This document shows positions 32,895 through 42,707 of a DNA stretch of 64,000 nt, in pieces (positions within the stretch are counted from its first letter, which is position 1; each line of letters begins with the position of its first letter). The notes under the pieces were generated by a model. It searched no databases. It saw nothing but the letters and a program-made list of their open reading frames with translations, and had not been told where the DNA came from. The position numbers and the translations under genes were made by a program. The DNA lies in the NCBI RefSeq assembly GCF_016863635.1, contig NZ_BOPG01000049.1, positions 124,001 to 188,000 on the forward strand, given 5' to 3'. This DNA comes from Virgisporangium aurantiacum (GTDB lineage: Bacteria > Actinomycetota > Actinomycetes > Mycobacteriales > Micromonosporaceae).

Positions 32895-33095
32895 TCACAG
32901 TGAAACGAACTCGCCCGCCACGGCCGCGGTGACGAATGCATTCCACGCTGACGGCTCGAAGCTGAGGATTGCGCTGTCGCGCACCTTCGAGTCGCGCACC
33001 AGAACGGACTCCGCCGTGCTGGCCATCTCCACGCAGCCTCCCGTTGAGCAGCGGCTACTGCGGTGCCAGCTCAGCTGCATGTGTCGCTGATCCAC
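32895..33095 (-). CDS. DUF397 protein B
   Basis: The product has 66 residues from GTG 33095 (ATG 33080 is an alternative). It has the DUF397 pattern LSWHRSSRCSTGGCVEMA, VLVRDSKV, LSFEPSAWNAFVTAAVAGEF. It is the copy nearest to the XRE regulator (stop 33203), so it is probably the regulator's direct partner, with DUF397 A downstream as a second copy separated by a long hairpin. Confidence 0.88.
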   Translation of the reverse strand: MDQRHMQLSWHRSSRCSTGGCVEMASTAESVLVRDSKVRDSAILSFEPSAWNAFVTAAVAGEFVSL

Positions 33096-33202
33096 TAGAC
33101 CGTCCCTTCTTTCATTCAGCCCGCTTTGACTTGTTCGCAGCAGGTCATCCGTGTGCGGGCTGGCAGAGTGGACAAACGGGACGGGCGCCTGCGCGCCGGC
33201 CG

Positions 33203-34165
33203 TTACGACTTCCGGCTGCGCGACCGCGGTGTGGTTGAGCGTGTGGACCTGGTCCCGGCCGCCGGGGGTACCGGCGGAACGGGGCTGGATTCGCTTAGCT
33301 CCTTCGCGCTTGCCGCAATCAGTTCCGCGGACGTTGGCTCGTCGAGCGCGGCACCCCAGAACAACTCGAAGATCCGTCGATGCCGACCAACACTGGATCT
33401 CTCTTCGACGATCTCGTCATTCAGGTGACTCTCCCGGTAAAGGATCTCGTTCGCCTCGGGGCCGGCGAGAGTGAGGAGATCGAACGGACCCATGCCAGGT
33501 AGCGGGGCGTCGGCCGTGTAGAGCAGTACCCGCAGGTGGATCGGCTTCTCGTCGGCGAGCCTCAGGAGATCGAGAAGCTGCTCGCTGGTGGTGCTGGCGT
33601 TGTGGATGCGCCGCTTCAGCACCGATTCTTCCAGGAGGAGGAAGGTCTCCGGGAAGTCGCGCCGGGCGAGCATCTCGCGTCGTCGCCGTGCACGCGTCTC
33701 CAGCCGTACCCGGATGACGTCTGACTCGAGCGCCTCGTGATGGCTGGTCAGGACGTAGTCGGAGTATGCGGCCGTCTGGAGTGGGCCGGGAATCATGATG
33801 TTCGTGAAGTGCCGGATCTGAACGGCTTCCGACTCGTACTGAACGAGTTGCCGGGAAGCGGGGGTGAGGTACTCGCGGACCTCGGACTCGTCCCACCACA
33901 TCTGGCGACGTCGTGACGTCCGCGCGTCCTGGACGAGCCGGCCGACCTCTACCCTGTCGGTGATTCCCAGGTAGCCAAGCAGGGGACGGAGATCGTTGGG
34001 CGAGATGGTGACCTCGCCGCTCTCGATCCGGATCACCTTACTTGTCGACCATTCCATTTCCTCGGCGACCTGAGACTGGGTCAATCCCTGATCTTCGCGT
34101 GCTTTGCGCAGCACCAATCGCACGCGACGGCGGGCGCCTGCTGGCGAAGTCTCGGGCGAGGTCAT
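33203..34165 (-). CDS. XRE regulator with DUF5753 domain
   Basis: The product has 320 residues. An N-terminal XRE helix-turn-helix (residues 14-70, LRKAREDQGLTQSQVAEEME, STSKVIRIESGEV) is followed by a DUF5753 domain (Scr1-type). The last 35 residues are Ser/Pro/Arg-rich and look non-family. These regulators pair with DUF397 proteins encoded downstream, as here. The 3' part of the gene is rich in TCG/CGA codons like the flanking accessory genes. Confidence 0.9.
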   Translation of the reverse strand: MTSPETSPAGARRRVRLVLRKAREDQGLTQSQVAEEMEWSTSKVIRIESGEVTISPNDLRPLLGYLGITDRVEVGRLVQDARTSRRRQMWWDESEVREYLTPASRQLVQYESEAVQIRHFTNIMIPGPLQTAAYSDYVLTSHHEALESDVIRVRLETRARRRREMLARRDFPETFLLLEESVLKRRIHNASTTSEQLLDLLRLADEKPIHLRVLLYTADAPLPGMGPFDLLTLAGPEANEILYRESHLNDEIVEERSSVGRHRRIFELFWGAALDEPTSAELIAASAKELSESSPVPPVPPAAGTRSTRSTTPRSRSRKS

Positions 34166-34316
34166 GGCTCTCTGATAACTGTGACGACTGGTGTGGTGTT
34201 ACGGCCTGCGAGCTAGCAGTTAGGAGTATGGCCGATAACGAGGACCCAAGTAGGCTACTAGCCAAAAGTGGACTTGTGGGGGCGGTCGGGGGCCGACCTC
34301 GAATCGATACGTATCC

Positions 34317-34742
34317 TTAACCAACCGCGGCGCGAGCCTCGCGAGAGGCTTCGAGTGCCCGGATCAAACCGCGCTTGACCTGGCCAAATGTCTGGGCGTC
34401 GGTGGTCGAGTAGATGCAGACCTCCAATCCTCGGTAGTTGGCGCGAAGCTGCCACCTCGGCCTTCTCGCGAACAGGAAAACCCCGCCGAATCCGGCCGAA
34501 CCGAGGAGCGCGAGGGCGGTGACGGCCCAGGCGCCCGGAGAGTCCATCAGGGGACCGAAGGCCACGGCCAGTACGAGCGCGCCCGCCAAGGCGCTCCTGG
34601 TCGTCCGGTGTCCCACATCCGGATCGCCGCGAACCACGTGGATCCCGTGGAGGTCGGTGAGTGGATAGCGTTCGGGTGAGAAGAGGGTGGTGAATTCCTC
34701 CTGACTGATCACCAATTCCCTGCTTCGGTAGAAGACGGTCAT
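34317..34742 (-). CDS. DUF6232-like membrane protein 1
   Basis: The product has 141 residues from ATG 34742 with GGAGGC upstream. An N-terminal beta strand (VFYRSRELVISQEEF) is followed by YPLTDLHGIHVVRGDPD, two hydrophobic segments at about 45-95, and a C-terminal part (RANYRGLEVCIYSTTDAQTFGQVKRGLIRALEAS). The pattern resembles DUF6232 proteins. It is clearly a paralogue of the next gene upstream. Function is unknown. Confidence 0.75.
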   Translation of the reverse strand: MTVFYRSRELVISQEEFTTLFSPERYPLTDLHGIHVVRGDPDVGHRTTRSALAGALVLAVAFGPLMDSPGAWAVTALALLGSAGFGGVFLFARRPRWQLRANYRGLEVCIYSTTDAQTFGQVKRGLIRALEASREARAAVG

Positions 34743-34916
34743 GGTGTGCCTCCGTTCGGCGAGAGCGCCGAGGTAGTGCCGCAACCGGCTGGTTTCTGGG
34801 GTGTCCGAAAACAGTAACGCCGCGAGACCCCTGTTGGCTAGCATCCAAGTTGCGATGTGGCAGATGGCGAAGATATCACTTTGTGATCGCGCAAAGTGCT
34901 AGTCATTTTCACGTCT

Positions 34917-35321
34917 TCACCCGGCGGCTTCCGTCGCGCGCATGATCGCCCGACGAACCTGCCCGAATGTCTGCCGGTCTGCGGTGGAGTACACGCATAC
35001 GTCCATGTCGCGATAGCGCGCGCGTAGTTCCCACACCCGCGGATATATGCGCTGACAGGCGCCGTTCGCGACCATGAAAACGGCGAATGCGGTGCCGGTC
35101 AGCGTCACCGTGGCGGTGGCATCGAGCACCGGCCACAGTGCGGCGGTCACCACGATTACGCCGCTGGTGGCATGTGCCGCCAGGGCGCGGTGCGGGTCGA
35201 GATCGCCCCGGACGATGCGCATGTCCGCCAGCTCGGCGAGCAGGATTCTGGTCTGCGGTCCGATGAGAATGATCGAATTTCGAGTGACGATCAACTCGTC
35301 GTTCTGGAAGTAGATCCCCAT
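34917..35321 (-). CDS. DUF6232-like membrane protein 2
   Basis: The product has 134 residues from ATG 35321 (CGGAGGGGG upstream). It shares the order of strands and helices with the preceding paralogue: FQNDELIVTRNSI, LLAELADMRIVRGDLDPHR, two hydrophobic segments, then RARYRDMDVCVYSTADRQTFGQVRRAIMRATEA. The near-identical STxDxQTFGQV block marks a recent tandem duplication with divergence elsewhere. Function is unknown. Confidence 0.75.
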   Translation of the reverse strand: MGIYFQNDELIVTRNSIILIGPQTRILLAELADMRIVRGDLDPHRALAAHATSGVIVVTAALWPVLDATATVTLTGTAFAVFMVANGACQRIYPRVWELRARYRDMDVCVYSTADRQTFGQVRRAIMRATEAAG

Positions 35322-35410
35322 GGCGCGTCCCCCTCCGGCTGGTTGCGAGAGGCGGAATTGATGCGCAATGATGGCCCGTGGAGTTACCGACCTCTCGCAG
35401 TTGAGGTCGC

Positions 35411-35440
35411 AACGGCACCCGGTTGCCGCCGGGTGCCGTT
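35411..35440. terminator. Hairpin in a divergent intergenic region
   Basis: Perfect 12-bp arms AACGGCACCCGG/CCGGGTGCCGTT with a six-base loop. It lies upstream of both flanking genes, which is unusual for a terminator; it could end an unseen small transcript or act as an operator. Confidence 0.6.
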
Positions 35441-35495
35441 GGTGTGAATGGGTTCTGGTTTGCCAGTATGCGGTGTGATGCGACGGTTGGCTAGA

Positions 35496-35523
35496 ACCCA
35501 GTCTGCGATATCGCAGACTGGGT
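35496..35523. promoter_or_regulatory. Perfect 28-bp palindrome
   Basis: Two 14-base arms, ACCCAGTCTGCGAT and its exact complement, meet with no spacer, centred on GATATC. It sits 32 bases before the ATG of the UlaG-like gene and is followed by an AT-rich stretch. A regulator site or a transcription terminator is possible. Confidence 0.65.
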
Positions 35524-35554
35524 AAATGCTGATTGTGATCAGCCTGATGGCGCC

Positions 35555-36187
35555 ATGGAATACGATCAATCGGTGCGGATCATCAAGTTCACCCATTCGT
35601 GCGTACGCCTGGAAAACGCGGGGCGGGCACTGGTCGTGGATCCGGGTACGTGGAGCGAGGCCGGTGCGTTGGTAGGTGCCGACGCGGTGCTCGTCACGCA
35701 TGAGCACACCGACCACGTCGACACGCTGCGGCTCGCCGGAGCCGGCGCGCGGGTGTTCGTGCCGGAGGGGGCCGACCTGCCCGAACTCGCCCGGGTGCGC
35801 CCGTTCGACATCGTGCGGGTGTCGCCGGGCGACGAGTTCGAGGCGGCCGGGTTCCGCGTGCGTGCCGTCGGCGGGCAGCATGCCGTGGTGTACGGCGACC
35901 GGTCGAGCTGCGTCAACCTGGGCTACGTGGTCGACGGATCCGTCTACCACCCGGGCGACTCGCTCCACGTGCCCGACGCCGGCATCGAGACGCTCTTCGT
36001 GCCGTTGCAGGCATCGTGGCTGAAGACCGCCGAGGCGATCGACTTCGTGCGCGCCGTCGACCCCCGCCGCACGGTCCCCATCCACGAGGGTCAGGTGAAC
36101 GAGCGCGGTCTCGACATGCTCAACCACCACCTGGCCGCCAACACGACGAACGGCTACCGCTACCTGGCGCCCCGCGAAGAGCTTTAG
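35555..36187 (+). CDS. UlaG-like metallo-beta-lactamase-fold hydrolase
   Basis: The product has 210 residues from ATG 35555; GTG 35573 is an alternative and gives the more typical N-terminus VRIIKFTHSCVRLE. The metal motif HxHxDH is present (VTHEHTDHVD), with later His in GGQHAVV, Asp in HPGDSLH and His in PIHEGQ. The family hydrolyses phosphoesters or lactones; the substrate here is not evident. It is convergent with the ABC exporter genes. Confidence 0.88.
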   Translation: MEYDQSVRIIKFTHSCVRLENAGRALVVDPGTWSEAGALVGADAVLVTHEHTDHVDTLRLAGAGARVFVPEGADLPELARVRPFDIVRVSPGDEFEAAGFRVRAVGGQHAVVYGDRSSCVNLGYVVDGSVYHPGDSLHVPDAGIETLFVPLQASWLKTAEAIDFVRAVDPRRTVPIHEGQVNERGLDMLNHHLAANTTNGYRYLAPREEL

Positions 36188-36199
36188 CGGCCCGCGAGC

Positions 36200-36984
36200 T
36201 CAGCGGCTCAGCCGCTGGTAGCGCCGCACCGACAACGGCACGAACACCGCGATCAACGCCAGCGGCCACAGCACCGCGATCAGCATCGCGTGGTCGGTGG
36301 CCCACGACGGCTCGCCCCACGTCGGATTGCCGAACAGGTCACGGCAGGCGACCGCGGTGGCCGACATCGGATTCCACTCGGCCGCCGCGCCGAGCCAGCC
36401 CGGCATGGTGTCGGGCGCGGCGAACGTGCTGGAGACGAAGGCGAACGGCCACACCAGGATCTGCAGCGCGATCGCGCCCTCGGGCTTGCCGATCACCAGG
36501 CCGATGTAGATGCCCATCCACAGGAACGCGAACCGGAGCAGCAACAGCAGCGCGACGGCCAGCATGGTTTCGGCCGCCGTTCCATGGGAATGCCACCCGA
36601 CCAGTTGACCGCCGATCATGAGCACGCCCAGCCCCAGGGCCGAGTTGAGCATGTCGGCCACGCTGCGCCCGACCACCACCGCCGAGGGTGCCATCGGCAT
36701 CGAGCGGAACCGGTCGGTGATGCCCCGCGCGGCGTCGGTGGCGACCGCGATCGTGGTGGACTCGATGCCGAACAGCATCGCCAGCGCGAACATCCCGGGC
36801 ATCAGGAACTCGAAGTAGTCGCCGCCGGGCACCGCCATCGCGCCGCCGAGCAGGTACCCGAACATCAGCATCATGAGCACCGGGAACAGGAGACCGAGCA
36901 GCAGGACCCCGGGCTCGCGCACCCACCGGTCGAGGCTGCGCAGGGTCACGGTCCAGCCGTCGGCGACGGCCCATCGCAGCGAGT

Positions 36985-36988
<4 letters not shown>
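36200..36988 (-). CDS. ABC-2 type exporter permease (DrrB-like)
   Basis: The product has 262 residues with six membrane segments and the ABC-2 pattern (YLLGGAMAVPGGDYFEFLMPGMF, GITDRFRSMPMAPSAVVVGR). It pairs with the ATPase encoded upstream (four-base ATGA overlap). Such DrrAB systems export drugs or lipids. Confidence 0.9.
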
Positions 36989-37929
<941 letters not shown>

Positions 37930-37933
37930 ACGA

Positions 37934-37946
37934 CGTATAGTATACG
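37934..37946. promoter_or_regulatory. Probable TetR operator
   Basis: CGTATAGTATACG is a perfect palindrome around a central base, located between the divergent starts of the ABC ATPase and TetR genes and overlapping the ATPase promoter. Position and symmetry fit autoregulation by the TetR protein. Confidence 0.65.
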
Positions 37947-37978
37947 GTGTACGGAGAAGCGGCAAGGAGAATGAACCC

Positions 37979-38746
37979 GTGGCAACCGAGTACACCGGCA
38001 CCGGCGACCCCGTCCGCAGCATGGAACTGCTGTGGGGGGTCGAGGACACCCCCGGAACGAAGCGCGGCCCGCGCCCCCGACTGCGCATGGCCGAGGTCGT
38101 CCAGAAGGCCATCGCGCTCGCCGACCGTCACGGCCTGGCCGCGCTGAGCATGCGCCGGCTGGCCGAGGAGCTCGGCGTCACCGCGATGTCGCTGTACACC
38201 TACGTCCCCGGCAAGGGCGAACTACTCGACCTGATGACCGACGCGGTCTGCGCCGAGACCGCCCGGCCGGAACCCGGCGGCCGCACCTGGCGCGAGCGGC
38301 TGACCCAGATCGCGACCGAGAACTGGGCGCTCTACCAGCGTCACCCGTGGCTGCTGCAGGTGGCCACCAACCGGCCGGTGCTCGGCCCGAACCTGATCGC
38401 GAAGTACGACTACGAGCTGCGGGCCGTCGACGGGCTGGGGCTCACCGACGTCGAGATGGACATGACGATCGCGCTGCTGGCCGACTTCGTGCACGGCTCG
38501 GTGCGGGGCGAGGTCAACCAGGCGCAGGCCCAGCAGCACACCGGCATGACCGAACTCGAGTGGTGGGAGAAGTTCCAGCCGTTGCTGGCAAAGGTCTACG
38601 ACGCCGAGCGGTTCCCGACCGCCACGCGGGTGGGCGCGGCGGCGGGGGAGGAGTTCCAGGCCGCGTCGGCGCCGCAGCGCACGTTCACGTTCGGGCTGGA
38701 AAGGCTGTTGGACGGCGTGGAGAAACTCATTCAGACCAGGTCGTAG
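37979..38746 (+). CDS. TetR family regulator
   Basis: The product has 255 residues from GTG 37979, with AAGGAGA eight bases upstream. An N-terminal extension of about 45 residues precedes the helix-turn-helix (VVQKAIALADRHGLAALSMRRLAEELGVTAMSLYTYV). The C-terminal part has the TetR_C_1-like AELLADFVHG and WWEKFQPLL features. It probably represses the divergent DrrAB exporter. It overlaps the asparagine-synthetase-like gene by 16 bases at the 3' end. Confidence 0.9.
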   Translation: MATEYTGTGDPVRSMELLWGVEDTPGTKRGPRPRLRMAEVVQKAIALADRHGLAALSMRRLAEELGVTAMSLYTYVPGKGELLDLMTDAVCAETARPEPGGRTWRERLTQIATENWALYQRHPWLLQVATNRPVLGPNLIAKYDYELRAVDGLGLTDVEMDMTIALLADFVHGSVRGEVNQAQAQQHTGMTELEWWEKFQPLLAKVYDAERFPTATRVGAAAGEEFQAASAPQRTFTFGLERLLDGVEKLIQTRS

Positions 38747-40356
38747 GCGCGCAGCCAGAGTTCGAGCGTCAACACCAGCCACAGCTTCCCGCCCTGCCGC
38801 GGCAGCAACGCGCCCTCGCCGCGCAGCCACGACCGCACGGTGCGCACGTCGAACAGCGGGTGCGAGCGCCGGTCGAGCAGCACCTCGTGCGTGAGTGTCC
38901 GAAGTGGACCGGTGAGCCACTGCTGCACCGGCACCCGCATCCCGCTCTTCGGCCGGTCGACGATCGTGCGCGGCAACAGGTCCCGCACCGCTTCCTTGAG
39001 GACCCATTTCTCGCTCGTGCCATGGAGTTTGAGGCGCGGGGGGACGGTGAACGCGTGGTCGACGACGGCCGGCGCGAACAGCGGCGACCGCCCCTGCAGG
39101 CCGCGGGCCGCGGTGAGCCGCTCCACCTTGGTGAGGATGTGGTGGGCGCCCTTGGTGCGCAGATTGCAGTGCAGCAACCGGTTCAGGAGCGAGTCCATCG
39201 GCCCGTCGAGGTACGGCGCGACGAACCGTTCCAGCGGCGCACCCCGCCCGTCCGTCCTCAGCAGCGTCGGCAGGTCTTCGTAGCACTTGCGGTACGAGCG
39301 CAGGTAGGCGGTGGCGCGGGCCGCCGGCGCGGTGTCCTCGCGGTGCATCTCGTAGATGAGCATCGGCAGGTTCTTCGGGCCGCCGAACACGGGGTCGCCG
39401 CCCTCGCCGTTGAGCACCACCGTGAGGCCGTCGGCGGCGGCCGCCTCGGCGAGCAACAGGTTCGGGACGGTGAGCGGATCGCGGACCGGGCTGTCGAGCA
39501 GCGCGACGGTCTCGGCCAGCCGGCTGGCGATGGCTTCCCCGGGTACGGCGAGCACCGTGTGCGTCGTGTGGCAGTGCGCCGCCACCAGACCCGAGTACGC
39601 GAGTTCGTTGGGCAGCTCGGAACCGAAGCTGATCGAGTACGTGCGCACGGTCTGGTCGTGCGACTTGGCCGCCAGCGCCGTCACGAGGCTGCTGTCGATC
39701 CCGCCCGACAGCAGCACGCCCACCGGTTCACCGGCCGGCAGCCGGCTCGCGGTCGCCTCCTCCAGCAACGCCCGCAGCCGCCGCGGGTGGTCGTCGGCCG
39801 CGACGATCCGCTCCTCGGGTTCCCAGAACGTTTCGTCCACTGTGGACGCGTCCGGCCGCAACCGCAGCACCCGTCCCGGCAGCACGTCGCGCACCCCGCT
39901 GACGAGCGTCTCGTCGCCGGGCAGGTAGGCGAACGTCAGGAAGGACCGGACCGCGTCGAGGTTGAGGCCCGCGCGCAGGCTCGGCGTCCGCCGCAGCGCC
40001 AGAAGGCTCGTGGACGCACACCAGCCGGCCCCGCCGTACCCGTAGAACACGGTGCGGGTGCCCACGTGGTCGCGCACGAGTACGAGGTCGTCGCCGTCGG
40101 CGATCGCGAGCACGAACATGCCGTCGGCGCGGCGAAGGCCGTCGCTGCCAAGGCTTTTCCAGACGCGGAGCAGGAGTTCGGTGTCGGAGCAGCCGTCGGG
40201 TGCCGTTCCACCGAGCGTGGCCCGCAGCGTGCGTCCATTGTGGAGGGTCACCTCGCCGACGGCCGTGAGTTCGCCGACGCGCACAGGCCCCGTCGCGAAG
40301 CCCGGCTCGTCCGGCAACAGCCGCACCGCCGACCGGTCGGCCCACAGTCTAGGCAT
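38731..40356 (-). CDS. Asparagine-synthetase-like amidotransferase lacking the glutaminase cysteine
   Basis: The product has 541 residues. The C-terminal synthetase domain is intact with the pyrophosphate loop SGGIDSS (residues 217-223) and NGEGGDPVFGG. The N-terminal glutaminase-like domain has RADGMFVLAIAD and VRDHVGTRTVFYGY, but the protein begins MPRLWADRS instead of the MCGI that supplies the Cys nucleophile. Glutamine hydrolysis is thus unlikely; the enzyme may use ammonia or adenylate another acid, as in beta-lactam or lasso-peptide synthetases. It is the last gene of a five-gene operon. Confidence 0.85.
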   Translation of the reverse strand: MPRLWADRSAVRLLPDEPGFATGPVRVGELTAVGEVTLHNGRTLRATLGGTAPDGCSDTELLLRVWKSLGSDGLRRADGMFVLAIADGDDLVLVRDHVGTRTVFYGYGGAGWCASTSLLALRRTPSLRAGLNLDAVRSFLTFAYLPGDETLVSGVRDVLPGRVLRLRPDASTVDETFWEPEERIVAADDHPRRLRALLEEATASRLPAGEPVGVLLSGGIDSSLVTALAAKSHDQTVRTYSISFGSELPNELAYSGLVAAHCHTTHTVLAVPGEAIASRLAETVALLDSPVRDPLTVPNLLLAEAAAADGLTVVLNGEGGDPVFGGPKNLPMLIYEMHREDTAPAARATAYLRSYRKCYEDLPTLLRTDGRGAPLERFVAPYLDGPMDSLLNRLLHCNLRTKGAHHILTKVERLTAARGLQGRSPLFAPAVVDHAFTVPPRLKLHGTSEKWVLKEAVRDLLPRTIVDRPKSGMRVPVQQWLTGPLRTLTHEVLLDRRSHPLFDVRTVRSWLRGEGALLPRQGGKLWLVLTLELWLRAYDLV

Positions 40357-40367
40357 CGGTCACCCGC

Positions 40368-40865
40368 TCACCCGAAGTCGTCACCGGAGTCGCCGCCGTC
40401 GTCGTCGGTCCACGCGCCGCCGCCGTCTCCGCCGTCGCCGCCGCCGTCGTTCGAACTGCTCTGCGCCTGTTGCTGCTGGCGCCGCAGTTCGTCCTCCTCC
40501 ATCGCCGAGAGTGCCAGCGGTGGCGCGACGATGGCGCCCAGCGCGAAGCCGGCCCCCGCCGCGGCGAGCAGCCGCCCGACCCGTCCACCGAACGTGGTGC
40601 GGTTGACGGTGAGCGACCGGTCGCCCCACGCGGTGCGGCCGTAACCCTGATCGCGGCCGTAGAGCACCCGACCGTCGGCGAACGTCCGCTTGATGATGCG
40701 CCCGCCCAACGCTTCGTCGGTGCCGCTGCCGCCGGCGTTGTCGCGCCAGTGCACCAGCGTTCCGTGGCCGCGCCACCGCCATTCCTCGCGGCCGTCGGAG
40801 AACCGGCGGTGCACGCTGCCGTCGGACAGCAGTTCGTCGGTGAACGACACGTCGCGGTAGGCCAT
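40368..40865 (-). CDS. Unrecognised protein with acidic Gly/Asp-rich tail
   Basis: The product has 165 residues. The N-terminal 85 residues contain repeated short motifs of the type [DG]GR..[YW]G/[DG]GREEWRW, like small beta repeats. One hydrophobic stretch (about 100-120) is followed by a Gln-rich and then a Gly/Asp-rich tail ending in acidic residues. No family is recognised. It is one of five genes in the operon, one base from its upstream neighbour and 11 bases before the synthetase gene. Confidence 0.65.
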   Translation of the reverse strand: MAYRDVSFTDELLSDGSVHRRFSDGREEWRWRGHGTLVHWRDNAGGSGTDEALGGRIIKRTFADGRVLYGRDQGYGRTAWGDRSLTVNRTTFGGRVGRLLAAAGAGFALGAIVAPPLALSAMEEDELRRQQQQAQSSSNDGGGDGGDGGGAWTDDDGGDSGDDFG

Positions 40866-41668
40866 CAGGACGCTCCGGTGCTGTTAAGCAGCTGATTTGT
40901 CGCCGAGTGAGGCGACTCGGGGGCGGGCCAACTGAGATAGCCGGTCGCGGCCAGGCGGCGCAGCCGGGGCAGCGAACGGCGGGCCCGGTACTGCTCCCGC
41001 ACCAGCCGGTGCACGGTGCGCAGCAGGCGGGCCGGGTTGACCGCGGCCACCTCCGCGACCCGTCCGGCCCGGGGCAGGTGCAGCGCCGCCGCGTGCACCG
41101 GCCGCAGACCCAACGGAACCACGGGTGTTTCCTCCGCCCAGCCGGTGACCGCATCGATCGTGGCGGCACCCGTGTCGCCGGTGTCGTGCAGCACGTACAC
41201 CCGGCCGGTGCCCGCCTCCAGCGCGGCCCGCAGCCGGTGGTCGAGTGGCAGGTCGTCGGCGGCGAAGACGGGGCAGACCGACTCCATGTGCAGTCCGTTG
41301 GCCAGCAGCATGTCGGCGATCCCGCGGTCCTGGCAGACGAGCACCCGCGGCAGCCCGTACTCGAACACCTCGGGCGGCGGTGCGGGAGCCGGCCGGCGCG
41401 GCGCGGTGAGCAGCCCGGGTACCTCGCCGGGCCAGCGGCTCAGCGTCCGCTGGAACCGGCCGTAGCCGATGGGTGCCGGCACGGTGAACCTGAGCCGGCG
41501 CGGCGCATGGCACAGCGGTTGCAGGGTGCGGCACAGCTCGAAGTAGAGCTGCCGTTCGGTGAACAGGATTCCGCCGGGCGCGCCGGCCCGCGCCACCGCG
41601 CGGCGGAGCGCCGCGCTGATCATCGGGTCGATCATCACTGCTGGCCAGAATCTCAGAAACCTGCGCAC
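40865..41668 (-). CDS. Unrecognised soluble protein of the Asn-synthetase-like operon
   Basis: The product has 267 residues from GTG 41668 (GGAGG at proper spacing upstream). It has no membrane segment. Its C-terminus (LLRTVHRLVREQYRARRSLPRLRRLAATGYLSWP) resembles that of the next gene upstream, which also ends in a x-G-[YF]-[LM]-S-W-P pattern, so the two share a C-terminal module. VLVCQDRGIADMLLANG and YVLHDTGDTGAATIDAV suggest a Rossmann-like fold. No function can be assigned. Confidence 0.65.
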   Translation of the reverse strand: MRRFLRFWPAVMIDPMISAALRRAVARAGAPGGILFTERQLYFELCRTLQPLCHAPRRLRFTVPAPIGYGRFQRTLSRWPGEVPGLLTAPRRPAPAPPPEVFEYGLPRVLVCQDRGIADMLLANGLHMESVCPVFAADDLPLDHRLRAALEAGTGRVYVLHDTGDTGAATIDAVTGWAEETPVVPLGLRPVHAAALHLPRAGRVAEVAAVNPARLLRTVHRLVREQYRARRSLPRLRRLAATGYLSWPAPESPHSATNQLLNSTGAS

Positions 41669-41696
41669 GACGACCGCCTCCGCTCCGCTCCGGCAG

Positions 41697-42707
41697 TCAT
41701 CGTGCGGTCGGCCAGCTCATGAAGCCGACCGCGGCGGCGGCCCGCTCGTCGGGATCGGCGTTCCGGTTGACGGCGGCGGTCACGCGGTTGATGAGGTTCG
41801 AGGGGCGGACCGACTCGATCGGCGTCCACCAGCCCTTGGCGAGCCACGTCACCTCGTCGTCGTCGAGCAGCCGGCTGGCCCGCAGCCAACCCAACACGTC
41901 GTCGGCCGCCCGCGGCTGCCGGAGGCGGAGCGCGGCCGCCGCAGTGCGCGCGGCCTTGGGACGCGGCGTCAGGTCGGTCACCACCCGCTGCCCGAACGTC
42001 GCCCGGGCCTGGCCCGCGAAGTGGTACCCGGCCACGCTGACGTCGTGCAGCAGCGCGATCGGGACGTCGGGTGGCACCTGGTCGAACGAGTACGCCAGCG
42101 TCACCCGGTGCCGGTTCACGACGTCGTTGATGCGCAACGCGGCGAGCGCCGACCGCTTCGGCGCGAGCACCACGAGCACCGGCGTCGACGAGTGCTCGGG
42201 CAGGTTCGACAACTCCCGGTCGCGGACGAGCCCGGGCAGGTCCTGCCCGTACGTCTGGCGCCAGCCCTCGACGGCGACCGTGTGGAAGCTGGTGCGGTCC
42301 ATCGGCGGGTCGATCCGGCGGGTGTGCCGGGTGGAGATGCGGTAGGCGAAGTAGATCGTCCAGCCGAGAACTATCAGCGCCACGGGTAGCAACAGGATCG
42401 GGAGGTCGGCGGCCAGCGCGGTGACGGTGAGGATCACCACGGGGAACATCATCAGCGTCAGCGCGGCGACCGGGCCGCATCCTCTGCCGCGCACCGCCTT
42501 GCGCGACGCGTTGAAGTAGAGCTGGTTCACCGTGTACCGGTACAAACCGTTGCCGCTGAGCTGCTGCGACAGCCGCTGGAGCTTCACGTCGTGCAGCCGC
42601 AACGGGTTGTCCTTGGGCTCCACGGCGAAGCGTTTCCGGCAGGAACTGCACGTCTTGCCGCCGCGGTCCTTGTACTTGAGGTTGGTGGTGCAGTGCGGAC
42701 AGATCAT
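41697..42707 (-). CDS. Zinc-ribbon membrane protein of the Asn-synthetase-like operon
   Basis: The product has 336 residues from ATG 42707. An N-terminal zinc ribbon with CPHC and CSSC pairs (residues 3-22) is followed by a short basic region, two membrane segments (about 80-125) and a soluble C-terminal domain ending in GFMSWP. The C-terminal module resembles that of the following gene. It overlaps the cupin gene by four bases. No catalytic motif is visible. Possible roles include a membrane platform for the neighbouring enzymes. Confidence 0.7.
   Translation of the reverse strand: MICPHCTTNLKYKDRGGKTCSSCRKRFAVEPKDNPLRLHDVKLQRLSQQLSGNGLYRYTVNQLYFNASRKAVRGRGCGPVAALTLMMFPVVILTVTALAADLPILLLPVALIVLGWTIYFAYRISTRHTRRIDPPMDRTSFHTVAVEGWRQTYGQDLPGLVRDRELSNLPEHSSTPVLVVLAPKRSALAALRINDVVNRHRVTLAYSFDQVPPDVPIALLHDVSVAGYHFAGQARATFGQRVVTDLTPRPKAARTAAAALRLRQPRAADDVLGWLRASRLLDDDEVTWLAKGWWTPIESVRPSNLINRVTAAVNRNADPDERAAAAVGFMSWPTAR

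Noticed and set aside
32484..35321. Prophage or integrative element
   Set aside because: No integrase, att repeat, tRNA or phage structural gene is present; only accessory small genes.
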